DNA of 47,730 nt from Rubrivivax sp. (GCA_016789865.1 JAEUPC010000212.1:1-47730); one strand, 5' to 3'. Shown: positions 21,473 to 29,544, counted from the first letter of the stretch. Notes: generated from the letters alone by a model not told the origin. Numbers and translations: made by a program.

Positions 21473-22374
21473 CCTTCAAGAGCCTGTTCGCCAACCCGGC
21501 GAACGCGGCGCGGCACGCCGGCAGCGGCGCAGGCGACTTTCGCAGCGGCACGGCGTACCTGTTCACGCCCGAAATGGAGCTGGCACTGTCGGCGGCGGCA
21601 GCCACGCAGCGGCCGCTGCTCGTCACCGGACCGGCGGGGTGCGGCAAGTCGTCGCTGGCGCGCGCCGCCGCCGCCAGGCTCGGCTGGCGCTACCTCGAGC
21701 GCACGGTGCACTCCCGAACAGAGGTCCACTCGCTGCTGTGGGAGGTCGATCACCTCAAGCGCCTGCAAGACGCGCACGTCAAGGCGCTGGACCCCGACCT
21801 GCTGGCCTATGTGCGTGCCGCCGTGCTGTGGGAAGCGCTGGACCCCGCGAGCGCGCGCGACCCACGCAGCCTGCGCCAGCTCGCCGCTGCACAACCGGGC
21901 ACGCAGCCGGGCACGCTGGAGCCGGCGGTGGTGCTGATCGACGAGATCGACAAGGCCGACCCCGACCTGCCCAACAACCTGCTCGAGGTACTCGGCGGCC
22001 TGCGCTTCGAGGTGGCCGACACCGGCGTGCGCGTGGCCTGCCGCGCCGGCGTTCCACTCATCATCATCACCAGCAACGACGAGCGCGACCTGCCGCCGGC
22101 GTTCGTGCGGCGCTGCATTGCCTTGGCGCTCAAGCAGCCCGATCTGGCCACCGTGGGCCAGTTGCACTTTCCGAACGATGGCCTGCTGGTCGGCAAGGCG
22201 TACGCCTTGCTTGCTGGCGGCGGCACCACGCCGCCGAGCGCCGCTGAATTCCTCGACTTCGTGCAGGCCTGCAAGGAGCTCGAGGTGGCGGTCGGCTCGG
22301 CCGACTGGCTGAAGCTGGCCGAAGCCTGCGTGATCAAAGGCCGTGGCGGCGGCGCCGATGTGCGGCCGGCCTGA
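21469..22374 (+). CDS. MoxR-like AAA+ ATPase
   Basis: A 301-residue AAA+ protein of the dynein/MoxR-like class. The Walker A motif is GPAGCGKSS (54-62) and Walker B is VVLIDEID (154-161). Sensor I is ITSNDERDLPPAFVRRC (200-216), which also includes the likely arginine finger. These ATPases act as chaperones that pair with von Willebrand A proteins. In ternary conflict systems they gate an effector. Here the gene follows a TIR gene with a 4-bp overlap and a strong GGAGGA (21455-21460), and precedes a vWA-like gene by 24 bp. Confidence 0.9.
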   Translation: MTFKSLFANPANAARHAGSGAGDFRSGTAYLFTPEMELALSAAAATQRPLLVTGPAGCGKSSLARAAAARLGWRYLERTVHSRTEVHSLLWEVDHLKRLQDAHVKALDPDLLAYVRAAVLWEALDPASARDPRSLRQLAAAQPGTQPGTLEPAVVLIDEIDKADPDLPNNLLEVLGGLRFEVADTGVRVACRAGVPLIIITSNDERDLPPAFVRRCIALALKQPDLATVGQLHFPNDGLLVGKAYALLAGGGTTPPSAAEFLDFVQACKELEVAVGSADWLKLAEACVIKGRGGGADVRPA

Positions 22375-22398
22375 CAGGCACCGCAACGCTGACCGGAC

Positions 22399-23430
22399 AT
22401 GAACGCCGGCATCACCACCCTGGTACGCGCGATGGCGCGCCTGCGCACGACGGCGGCCCATGACGGGCTTCTGCTCGACACGCTGGCGTCGATGGTCGCG
22501 CCCGTGGCGCCGGCGCCGCTCGTCCTGCCGCCACAGCGGCTGGGCCCCGGCGCACCCACTTCGGCGGCGCCGGCGCCTGCCTCGTCACCTTCGCCAACGG
22601 ACGCCCCGCGTGTGCCACGGGCCCAGGCGGGCGAGGCGCCGGTTGGCGCATCGGCGCGCGCAGGCTTGGGCAACACCGGTCGCGCGCAGCGCCTGCAGTC
22701 CGAGCCTTGCAGTCTCACCCTGCTGGGCGAACAAGCCGATTGGGTGCCGCCGCGCCGCGCCGCGGCGCGCAGCGTGGCGCCGGCCAGCCCGGCGCCGGGC
22801 GACGGCGCCGCACCGGCGGCTGCGCTGGAGAGCCTGTTCGCCCCGCGGCGCGTGCGCGGCATCCTGCGCGAAATGACGGCGCTGACCACGCCACGCGGTG
22901 CGCCGGATGTCGATGCACTCGTGCGGATGGTCGCGCGTGCCCGACCCATCACCCGCCTGCCGCGAAAGAAGGTCACGGTGCTTGGACACACCGTGCAGTG
23001 GCTCTTCGATGCCGGGCCGGCGATGCTGCCCTTCGCCGGCGACAAGCAGCAGCTGGCGGCGACCGCACTGCGCCTGCTCGGGCGCGACCGCGTGCGCATC
23101 GCCGACTTCATCGGCCACCCGGCGCAGGGCGTGCGTGCGCAGCGCCAGGTGCGCTGGCAGCCGATGCACTGGCCGACCCCAGGGTCGACGGTGGTGCTGG
23201 TGGGCGACCTGGGCCTGGGCGCCCTCGAGGGCGAACGCATGAGCAGCGCCTGGCGCGAGTTCGCCGGCGAGTGCCGGCGTCGGCAGCTGCGTTGCGTGGC
23301 GGTGATTCCGTACCCGCACACGCGCTGGCCGCCGGCAGCGGCAGCGTTCGACGGCGCTCTGACGTGGGACCTCGCCACCGGCGTGCAGGGACTGCGTCGC
23401 GAGCGGCGGTCGCACGAACGCGGGCACTGA
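22399..23430 (+). CDS. Degenerate vWA-like protein of a MoxR/vWA system
   Basis: A 343-residue protein. Residues 1-140 are a low-complexity Ala/Pro-rich linker. Residues about 185-330 have the strand/helix rhythm of a von Willebrand A domain. VQWLFDAGPAMLPF (199-212) stands where the MIDAS motif DxSxS would be, TVVLVGDLGLGALEG (264-278) is a later core strand, and LRCVAVIPYPHTRWP is the last strand. The MIDAS serines are replaced by Gly and Ala, so metal binding may be lost. This resembles the SAV_2336-type proteins that accompany MoxR ATPases. The assignment is moderate and leans on position directly after a MoxR gene. Confidence 0.6.
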   Translation: MNAGITTLVRAMARLRTTAAHDGLLLDTLASMVAPVAPAPLVLPPQRLGPGAPTSAAPAPASSPSPTDAPRVPRAQAGEAPVGASARAGLGNTGRAQRLQSEPCSLTLLGEQADWVPPRRAAARSVAPASPAPGDGAAPAAALESLFAPRRVRGILREMTALTTPRGAPDVDALVRMVARARPITRLPRKKVTVLGHTVQWLFDAGPAMLPFAGDKQQLAATALRLLGRDRVRIADFIGHPAQGVRAQRQVRWQPMHWPTPGSTVVLVGDLGLGALEGERMSSAWREFAGECRRRQLRCVAVIPYPHTRWPPAAAAFDGALTWDLATGVQGLRRERRSHERGH

Positions 23431-23447
23431 CGCACCCCTCGCTGCCC

Positions 23448-26300
23448 ATGGATGCCGCCGCCCTCTGCGACGACCTTCGCCGCACGCGCCCGATGGCCGC
23501 CGAGCTGGCGCGCTGGGTGTGCCTGCCGGTGCGAATTTCGCCGGCCTTCGTGCGCCTGGCCCGCCTGCGCCTGCTGCCGCTGGCCAGCACGGGCGACGAG
23601 GCGGACCTGTGGTTGTCTGATCTCGTGGAAACGCGCTCGGTCGCGGGTTTCGGCCTGCGCCGCGCGGTGCGCGAGCACCTGCGCGACACCTTGCGCCGCG
23701 ACACGGGTGCGCTGGACCGCCTGTGGCAGCACGTGCACCGCGAGCTGGCGCATGGCCTGGCGCCACGCGCCCGGCTCGAAGAAGAGCTGACCTGGCGGCT
23801 GCTGCGCAACCCCGCCGACCCCGACATCGAAGCCCTCTTCGCCGAGGTGGTGCGCGAGCTCGGCGGCGGCCCCAACGCCGAAGGCGTGGCGCGCTGGGTG
23901 ACGCGCGCGGTGCCCGACCTGCCCGATGGCGCGCTCGCCCACGCGAGCGCCCGGCGCGCCTGGCACGGCGCCCATCTGCTGCTGGGCGATGCCAGCGCGC
24001 TGGGGCAGGAGCCGCTGGAATTTGTCGGTGCGGCCGAGCTCGCGTTCGCCACCCGGCGCCTGCCGCGGCGCACGGTGTGGGTGGGCCTGATGCAGCAGAA
24101 CTTGCTGATCAGCGCCACGCGCCCCATCGAAGGCGGCCACGAGGTGGCGATCCCCGTCACACGGCCGCTGTGGATGCAGGTCGAGTCGATCGGCCCGACG
24201 CCGCTGTCGCCACCGCGCGTGCTGACCTTCAACGAAGAGCCCCTGGCCATCGGCAACTGGCCACAGGCCCTCGAGCCCGGGCTCGCTTTCCGGCTCATCG
24301 ACGGCTCGCAGTACGGGCTGCGGCGCGGCACGCCACCGGTGTCGCAGAAGTTCATGGCGCGGAATCGGGCGCCGCGTGTGCAGATCGAATACGACGTCGA
24401 GATGTATGGCGCCGAGAAGAAGAAGCAGTTGCCGTTCGTCGTGGGCGTGCTCGCGGACCTTTCCGGCAAGCCTTCCGAGGCTCTGCCACCGGTGGCGGAA
24501 CGCAAGTTCCGCCAGATCGACGTCGACAACTTCGATGCCGTGATGAAGTCGATGCGGCCGCGGGTGGCGTTCCGCTTGCCGAACGTGCTGGTGGGCGAAG
24601 GGGACTTGCCGGTGGATATCACCTTCGAGACCCTGGACGATTTCTCGCCCACCGAAGTGGCGCGCAAGACCTTCGCCCTGGACCGCCTGCTGGAAGCGCG
24701 CATTCGCCTGGCCGCGCTGGCCGTCCAGATGGACGGCAACAGCGATGCCCAGGAGCTTGTCGGGCGGGTGCTCGATGATCATTCGCTGCTGCCCGCGTTG
24801 TCCCGGGCCGATTCGCAGCGCCCGGAGGTCCAGGCGCACTTGACGCAGATGGGCATGGGCACGGGCTACGCCCTGATCCTGCGTGCCTTCGCGCCGCAGA
24901 GCCACGAGGCCGAAGCCGCGGTGGAGGATGGGCTTCTGGTGCTCCGCGAGCAGGTGCAGGCCAACAGCTCGCTCATCAAGGATGGCGACGCCGCGCGCAG
25001 CATCGAGGCGTTCATCGCCGACATCGACCGCAACGTGACCGAGCAGCTCAACCCGATCATCCACCACGAAGACTTCCGCAAGCTCGAGTCGGCCTGGCGC
25101 GGTTTGCACTACCTGGTGCACCACACCGAGACCGACGAGATGCTGAAGATCCGCGTGCTGAACATCAGCAAAGAGGAGCTTGGCAAGCAGCTGAGGATAT
25201 ACGTGGGCGTGAATTGGGAACAATCGCCTCTGTTCAAGAAGCTCTACGAGGAAGAGTTCGGAACGTTCGGCGGTGAGCCCTACGGCTGCCTTGTCGGCGA
25301 CTACTACTTCGACCACACGGCGCCGGATGTCGAATCGCTCACCGAGATGGCCAAGATCGCTGCCGCCTTGCATGCGCCGTTGGTCACCGGCGCCGCACCT
25401 TCGGTGATGGGGATGGAGTCGTGGCAGGAACTCGCCAAACCGCGTGACCTGACGAAGATCTTCAGCACGACCGAGCATGCCGCCTGGCACGCGCTGCGCG
25501 AGTCTGACGACGCGCGCTATCTCGCGCTGTGCATGCCGCGCTTTCTTTCGCGGCTGCCCTATGGCTCACAGACGAACCCGACCGACGACTTGGCGTTCGA
25601 AGAAGACATCGAGGGCTCCGACGACGACAGGTACTGCTGGTCGAATGCCGCCTACGCGATGGCGGCCAACATCACCCGCTCGTTCAAGCAATACGGCTGG
25701 TGCGCGCGGATTCGCGGCGTCGAGTCCGGCGGTTCGGTGGAGAACCTGCCGGTACACAGCTTCCCCAGCGACGACGGCGGCGTCGACACGAAGTGCCCGA
25801 CGGAGATTGCGATCGCCGACCGCCGCGAAGCCGAACTGTCGAAGAACGGTTTCAATGCGCTGGTGCACCGCAAGAACTCCGACTTCGCCGCATTCATCGG
25901 CGCGCAGTCGTTGCACAAGCCGCAGGAGCACGACGACCCCGACGCCACGGCCAGCGCGCACCTTGCCGCGCGGCTGCCATACCTCTTCGCATGCTGCCGC
26001 TTCGCGCACTACCTCAAGTGCATCGCCCGCGACAGGATCGGCAGCTTCAAGGAACGCGCCGATCTCGAGCGGTGGCTGAATGGCTGGCTCGTGCAGTACG
26101 TGGACGCAGACCCCGCCAACTCTTCCGACTTCGTCAAGGCGCAGAAGCCCCTCGCCGCCGCTGAGGTGGTCATCGAGAACGAACCGGGCAGCGGCACGGG
26201 CCACTACGTCGGCAAGTTCTTCCTGCGCCCGCACTATCAGCTCGAAGGGCTGACGGTGTCGTTGCGGATCGTGTCGCGGCTTCCTTCGATGAGCCGCTAG
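23448..26300 (+). CDS. Fusion of a conflict-system N-terminal domain with T6SS sheath TssB and TssC
   Basis: One open frame of 950 residues. Residues 1-295 (ARWVCLPVRISPAFVRLARLRLLP, LVETRSVAGFGLRRAVREHL, EEELTWRLLRN) resemble the helical N-terminal domain that precedes formylglycine-enzyme-like modules in TIR/MoxR/vWA loci. Residues 298-450 are a full TssB/VipA (VSQKFMARNRAPRVQIEYDV, FVVGVLADLSGK, LPVDITFETLDDFSP). Residues about 470-950 are a full TssC/VipB (FRKLESAWRGLHYLV, FGTFGGEPYGCLVGDYYF, RYLALCMPRFLSRLPYG, CPTEIAIADRREAELSKNGF, FLRPHYQLEGLTVSL). In known type VI systems these are two separate proteins that build the contractile sheath. No Shine-Dalgarno site or stop separates the parts. 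The sheath portion is less GC-rich than the N-terminal part. The start is 17 bp after the vWA-like gene. Confidence 0.9.
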   Translation: MDAAALCDDLRRTRPMAAELARWVCLPVRISPAFVRLARLRLLPLASTGDEADLWLSDLVETRSVAGFGLRRAVREHLRDTLRRDTGALDRLWQHVHRELAHGLAPRARLEEELTWRLLRNPADPDIEALFAEVVRELGGGPNAEGVARWVTRAVPDLPDGALAHASARRAWHGAHLLLGDASALGQEPLEFVGAAELAFATRRLPRRTVWVGLMQQNLLISATRPIEGGHEVAIPVTRPLWMQVESIGPTPLSPPRVLTFNEEPLAIGNWPQALEPGLAFRLIDGSQYGLRRGTPPVSQKFMARNRAPRVQIEYDVEMYGAEKKKQLPFVVGVLADLSGKPSEALPPVAERKFRQIDVDNFDAVMKSMRPRVAFRLPNVLVGEGDLPVDITFETLDDFSPTEVARKTFALDRLLEARIRLAALAVQMDGNSDAQELVGRVLDDHSLLPALSRADSQRPEVQAHLTQMGMGTGYALILRAFAPQSHEAEAAVEDGLLVLREQVQANSSLIKDGDAARSIEAFIADIDRNVTEQLNPIIHHEDFRKLESAWRGLHYLVHHTETDEMLKIRVLNISKEELGKQLRIYVGVNWEQSPLFKKLYEEEFGTFGGEPYGCLVGDYYFDHTAPDVESLTEMAKIAAALHAPLVTGAAPSVMGMESWQELAKPRDLTKIFSTTEHAAWHALRESDDARYLALCMPRFLSRLPYGSQTNPTDDLAFEEDIEGSDDDRYCWSNAAYAMAANITRSFKQYGWCARIRGVESGGSVENLPVHSFPSDDGGVDTKCPTEIAIADRREAELSKNGFNALVHRKNSDFAAFIGAQSLHKPQEHDDPDATASAHLAARLPYLFACCRFAHYLKCIARDRIGSFKERADLERWLNGWLVQYVDADPANSSDFVKAQKPLAAAEVVIENEPGSGTGHYVGKFFLRPHYQLEGLTVSLRIVSRLPSMSR

Positions 26301-26303
26301 AAC

Positions 26304-26735
26304 ATGCGCCGCAACAACCCCGGCGCAACTGCCGATAATCTGCGCTCGCTCTTCGCCGCCGCGCGCACCGTACGCCGGCAGGCCTACGCGCCCTACTCGA
26401 AGTTCAAGGTCGGCGCTGCCGTGCTCGATGCCGAAGGCCGCGTGCACGCCGGCTGCAATGTGGAAGTGGCGGCGTACCCGCAGGGCTGGTGCGCCGAAGC
26501 CTCGGCGCTGGCGGCGATGGTGGCCGCGGGCGGGCGGCGCGTGCAGGCGGTGGCGGTGGCTGCGGTGTCAGCTGAACCGACCACGCCGTGCGGCGGCTGC
26601 CGGCAGAAGCTGGCGGAGTTCGCCGGCGCCGATTGCGTGGTGCATGTGCTCGGCCCGCGCAGCGTGCGAGGCGCCTACAGGCTGGGCGACCTGCTGCCGC
26701 ACGGCTTCGGGCCGGGGCATCTGCGGCGGCGCTGA
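26304..26735 (+). CDS. cdd: Cytidine deaminase
   Basis: A 143-residue zinc-dependent deaminase that converts cytidine and deoxycytidine to uridine and deoxyuridine. Motifs are AYAPYSKFKVGAAVL and the substrate loop GCNVE. The zinc/catalytic site is CAEASAL with PCGGCRQ, giving three Cys ligands and the proton-shuttling Glu. It is of the small tetrameric type (about 130-140 residues). The second motif normally reads CAER, and here Ala-Ser follows the Glu. The start lies three bases after the TssBC fusion, so the two are probably co-transcribed. By function it belongs with the nucleoside salvage genes on either side. Confidence 0.92.
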   Translation: MRRNNPGATADNLRSLFAAARTVRRQAYAPYSKFKVGAAVLDAEGRVHAGCNVEVAAYPQGWCAEASALAAMVAAGGRRVQAVAVAAVSAEPTTPCGGCRQKLAEFAGADCVVHVLGPRSVRGAYRLGDLLPHGFGPGHLRRR

Positions 26736-26806
26736 GCCGCCGCCCCTGCCGCGCGGATCGAGCCGCGGCGGTCAGGCGCGCTGCCGCGCGGCCGACCGCC
26801 TGGCCT

Positions 26807-27832
26807 TCAGCCTGCTTGTCGCTTGCCCCACATCAGCAAGACCACGCCCGCGAGGATCACGCCGGTGGCGAGCCACTCGCCGCCGGTGATGAGTTCACCG
26901 CCCAGCGTCACGCCCAGCAGCATCGCAATCACCGGATTCACGAACGTGTAGCTCGATGCCACCGCCGCACTCGTGTGCGCCAGCAGCAGCATGTAGGCGT
27001 TGAAGGCGATCAGCGAGCCGAACACCACGAGGAACAGCCACGCCAGCGTGGCGCCCACCGTGGGCGGCCACGAAGGCGCTTCGCCCACGGCCAGCGACAT
27101 CACCATCAGCACCGCGCCGCCGGCCAGCATCTCGCTGGAAAAGCCCATCGCGCCGGGCGCCAGCGGCGTGCGGTGCAGGCTGAGCACGCTGCCCAGCGAC
27201 CAGCCGATCACCGCCACCGCCTGCGCGGCCAGTCCGGCGGGCGAGGCGGCGAAGCCCGCGCCGCGCACCAGCAGCACCACGCCGACCAGGCCCACCACCA
27301 TGCCGGCCACTTCGGCGCGGCCGGGCTTGATGCCGAAGGCGCGGTTGAATGCGGCGATCACCAGCGGCCCGACGGCAATGAACGCCACCACCAGACCCGA
27401 AGCCACCGTGGTTTCGGCCAGCGCCGTGAAGCCCATGCCGCCGCCGAGCATCAGCGTACCGACGATCGCGGCATGGCGCCACTGCCGCGCATCGGGCCAC
27501 GCCGTGCGGTGCCGCCAGCGCAGCCACGCCGCCAGCAGCGCGCCGGCGACGAGGAAGCGCGTGCCCATCTGGAAGAAGGGCGGGAAGCTGACCAGCGCGA
27601 ACTTGATCGCGAGGTACGTGGAGCCCCAGATGAACCAGGTGGCGGCCAGGCAGGCGATGACCAGCGGCGGCAAGCCGAGCGCTCCTTGCTGAAGTGGCCG
27701 CAGGATCGGGCCGATGACGGGTTGCAGGGACGTTGGCGCGAAGGCTCGCCGGAACGGCCGCAGCATCGGCCTCAGCAGAGGCAGCAAAGGACGGAACAAC
27801 GGGCGCAACAGCGGGCGGACAAGCTCATTCAT
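26807..27832 (-). CDS. EamA-family (DMT) exporter
   Basis: A 341-residue inner-membrane protein with ten predicted helices in two EamA halves. WFIWGSTYLAIKFAL and FTALAETTVASGLVVAFIAVGPL belong to the first half. FLVVFGSLIAFNAYMLLLAHTSAAVASSYTFVNPVIAMLLGV belongs to the second. It is similar to YedA-type metabolite or amino-acid exporters. The N-terminus before the first helix is odd: about 50 residues of repeated LRP/RPL units (VRPLLRPLFRPLLPLLRPML). The real start may be later, but no in-frame ATG lies close to the first helix. It is divergent from an Lrp/AsnC gene, which is the usual layout for a regulator and its exporter. Confidence 0.88.
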   Translation of the reverse strand: MNELVRPLLRPLFRPLLPLLRPMLRPFRRAFAPTSLQPVIGPILRPLQQGALGLPPLVIACLAATWFIWGSTYLAIKFALVSFPPFFQMGTRFLVAGALLAAWLRWRHRTAWPDARQWRHAAIVGTLMLGGGMGFTALAETTVASGLVVAFIAVGPLVIAAFNRAFGIKPGRAEVAGMVVGLVGVVLLVRGAGFAASPAGLAAQAVAVIGWSLGSVLSLHRTPLAPGAMGFSSEMLAGGAVLMVMSLAVGEAPSWPPTVGATLAWLFLVVFGSLIAFNAYMLLLAHTSAAVASSYTFVNPVIAMLLGVTLGGELITGGEWLATGVILAGVVLLMWGKRQAG

Positions 27833-27994
27833 GGTGCCGAAATGATGTCGTGCCCTGTCCGCCAGGGCCATGGCAGTTCGAAGGCATTTCCGCGCGCCGG
27901 CTTGCGAGAATCAAGCTTTTCGGCTCGCCTGGCCTTGAAGTTCGACCCGCTCCAGCAGGTGGCCCCGCCGGCCGCCCACTTCGAGGACTCCACC

Positions 27995-28543
27995 ATGCCC
28001 GCTGCCACTGCCGCTTCGCCAAGCGTCGCCGCCGCCGCGCCTGCCGCGGCACCCGCGCCGCCAGCCACGTTCGACAGCTACGACACCCGCATCCTGGCCG
28101 AGCTGCAAGCCGACGCGCGGCTGACGATGGCCGAGCTCGGCCGCCGTGTGCACCTGAGCCAGCCGGCCGTCACCGAGCGCGTGCGCCGGCTGGAAGCGGG
28201 CGGCGTCATCACCGGCTACCGCGCCACGGTGAACCTGAAGGCGCTGGGCTACGGCATGCGCGCGATCATCCGCGTGGGCCGCGCCGAATACGCGCGCGTC
28301 GTCAAGGCGATCCAGGGCACGCCCGAGGTGCGCTCGGCCTACAACGTGACCGGCGACGACAGCTGGATCCTCGAGATCGCGGTCATCGACGTGGCGCACC
28401 TCGACGCAGTGGTGACCAAGTTCTGCCTGCTGGCCGACACCTCCACCGCCATCGTGCTGAACGCGCCGCGCGAACACCTGCCGGTGAAACCCGCACGTGC
28501 CGAGGACGTGAAGCCGCCGATCCGCAAGGTGCAAGGGGTGTGA
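27995..28543 (+). CDS. Lrp/AsnC-family transcriptional regulator
   Basis: A 182-residue regulator. After a 25-residue Ala/Pro leader, the helix-turn-helix domain reads DSYDTRILAELQADARLTMAELGRRVHLSQPAVTERVRRLEAGGVITGYRATVN. The effector (RAM) domain contains VRSAYNVTGDDSWILEIAVIDVAHLDAVV, with the GD motif that contacts amino acids in this family. The ATG at 27995 has GAGGA at 27983-27987. The 162-bp gap to the divergent EamA gene probably holds the operator; I could not define one. An amino acid or related metabolite is the likely effector. Confidence 0.93.
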   Translation: MPAATAASPSVAAAAPAAAPAPPATFDSYDTRILAELQADARLTMAELGRRVHLSQPAVTERVRRLEAGGVITGYRATVNLKALGYGMRAIIRVGRAEYARVVKAIQGTPEVRSAYNVTGDDSWILEIAVIDVAHLDAVVTKFCLLADTSTAIVLNAPREHLPVKPARAEDVKPPIRKVQGV

Positions 28544-28572
28544 GTTGTCGTGATCGGGCAGACTTCGATGCC

Positions 28573-28800
28573 GTGAGCGCCACCACCCACGCCGCCGTCC
28601 GCCATGCCGCGTCGCTGCGCGCGCTGCGTGAGCAGCCGCTGTGGCAGCTGCTGGCCGCCACCAAGGCGCCGGCGATCCTGGCCGTGCTGCGCGCGGTGTT
28701 CGCCGAGGGTGACTTGGCCGTGCCCGGCTCGATGCTGCACGAACGCGTCGCCCGCGAGTTGGAGCCGCGGCCGTTCGCCTGCTACATGCGCACGCGCTGA
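28573..28800 (+). pseudogene. Remnant of a DUF3375 (Wadjet JetA-type) gene
   Basis: A 75-codon frame from a GTG at 28573. Residues 12-60 (SLRALREQPLWQLLAATKAPAILAVLRAVFAEGD ... PGSMLHERVARELEP) resemble the first 60 residues of DUF3375 proteins, the kleisin-like subunit of Wadjet plasmid-defence complexes. These are normally close to 480 residues long. The frame ends abruptly with FACYMRTR and a stop at 28800. None of the partner genes (DUF4194, SbcC-like ATPase, DUF3322) follows. I read it as a truncated relic next to a restriction-modification pair. Confidence 0.6.
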
Positions 28801-28872
28801 CGCCAGCCGTGGCGTGCCGCCGGCGTGAAGCCACGGTCGCCGAAGGCGCAGGACGTGTGAAGAGGTCCCAAG

Positions 28873-29544
28873 TCAGAACAACGTGGGTTCGTTGGGCGCC
28901 CGAACTGCGGGGAGCCTCGCCGAGTGATTGGCGTACGTGCGCCACGTTGGCTGATAGTCCTGCGCTTGATCACCCCAAGAAGACCAACCAGGCCGCGAAC
29001 CGCGCGCAAACAATTCGAGGAAGGGTCCAGAGCTGCAGGACTCGATCAAGCCATAGGACTCATCAGGTTTGCGCGAGTGCTCTCTCTTCCGAGTGTGGAT
29101 GACGTTGACCTGGCGCCGACCCGGGGCCAGCGTGCGAGCGTTCTTTCCTCGAACGCCAAACAGAATCAGCTCCGTCGTGTTCCTGAAGTAGAAGCCGACG
29201 CCCCGGCCGTCCGGCCCGCCGTCCTTTCGGACCTTGTGCCAAACCAGGTTCGTCTTGTATTCGAAGCCCCAGGACGCCAGCACTGCCAAACCCTGAGGAA
29301 GCAGCGCGTTCGGCACCCACAGGTACAGATGGGCCGTATCGCGGCAGACCTTGGCCACCGGGAGGGAGCAGATGTCCTCCAAGGTCATCGTCGAGTAGCG
29401 GCTGAGCCGCCGGTGCTCGGGTGCAACCTTCCCCGTCCGGTTCTGGAACTGCCAGGGTGGATCTGCCAGAACGGTGCCAAAGCGCTGTGACCCGGCATGC
29501 AGGAGCAACTCGCGGGCTGCGCTGCCACACTCAATCTTCGACAT
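28873..29544 (-). CDS. MT-A70-family DNA adenine methyltransferase
   Basis: A 223-residue N6-adenine methyltransferase. FGTVLADPPWQFQNR carries the catalytic DPPW (28-31). The SAM-binding end is contributed by FLELFARGSRPGWSSWGDQ, and HLYLWVPNALLPQGL and ELILFGVRGKN are typical of the MT-A70/M.MunI branch. It should protect host DNA from the adjoining restriction enzyme. The ATG at 29544 overlaps the endonuclease gene by 14 bp, in the order endonuclease then methylase. Base composition is clearly less GC-rich than the flanking nucleoside genes, which suggests transfer. Confidence 0.9.
   Translation of the reverse strand: MSKIECGSAARELLLHAGSQRFGTVLADPPWQFQNRTGKVAPEHRRLSRYSTMTLEDICSLPVAKVCRDTAHLYLWVPNALLPQGLAVLASWGFEYKTNLVWHKVRKDGGPDGRGVGFYFRNTTELILFGVRGKNARTLAPGRRQVNVIHTRKREHSRKPDESYGLIESCSSGPFLELFARGSRPGWSSWGDQAQDYQPTWRTYANHSARLPAVRAPNEPTLF

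Noticed and set aside
24339-24857. Separate tssB and tssC starting at internal codons (24339, 24354, 24849)
   Set aside because: No stop codon precedes them and no Shine-Dalgarno site is present, so a single fused product is the simpler reading.
21807-25490. A 1227-codon open frame on the minus strand across the vWA and sheath genes
   Set aside because: It is antisense to strongly supported genes, is low-complexity in composition and arises from high GC at third positions.
20129-26735. A full type VI secretion cluster
   Set aside because: Only TssB and TssC are present; no baseplate, tube, membrane complex or ClpV gene is found in the window.
28573-28800. A functional Wadjet system
   Set aside because: Only about 60 residues of the first subunit remain and none of the partner genes follows.
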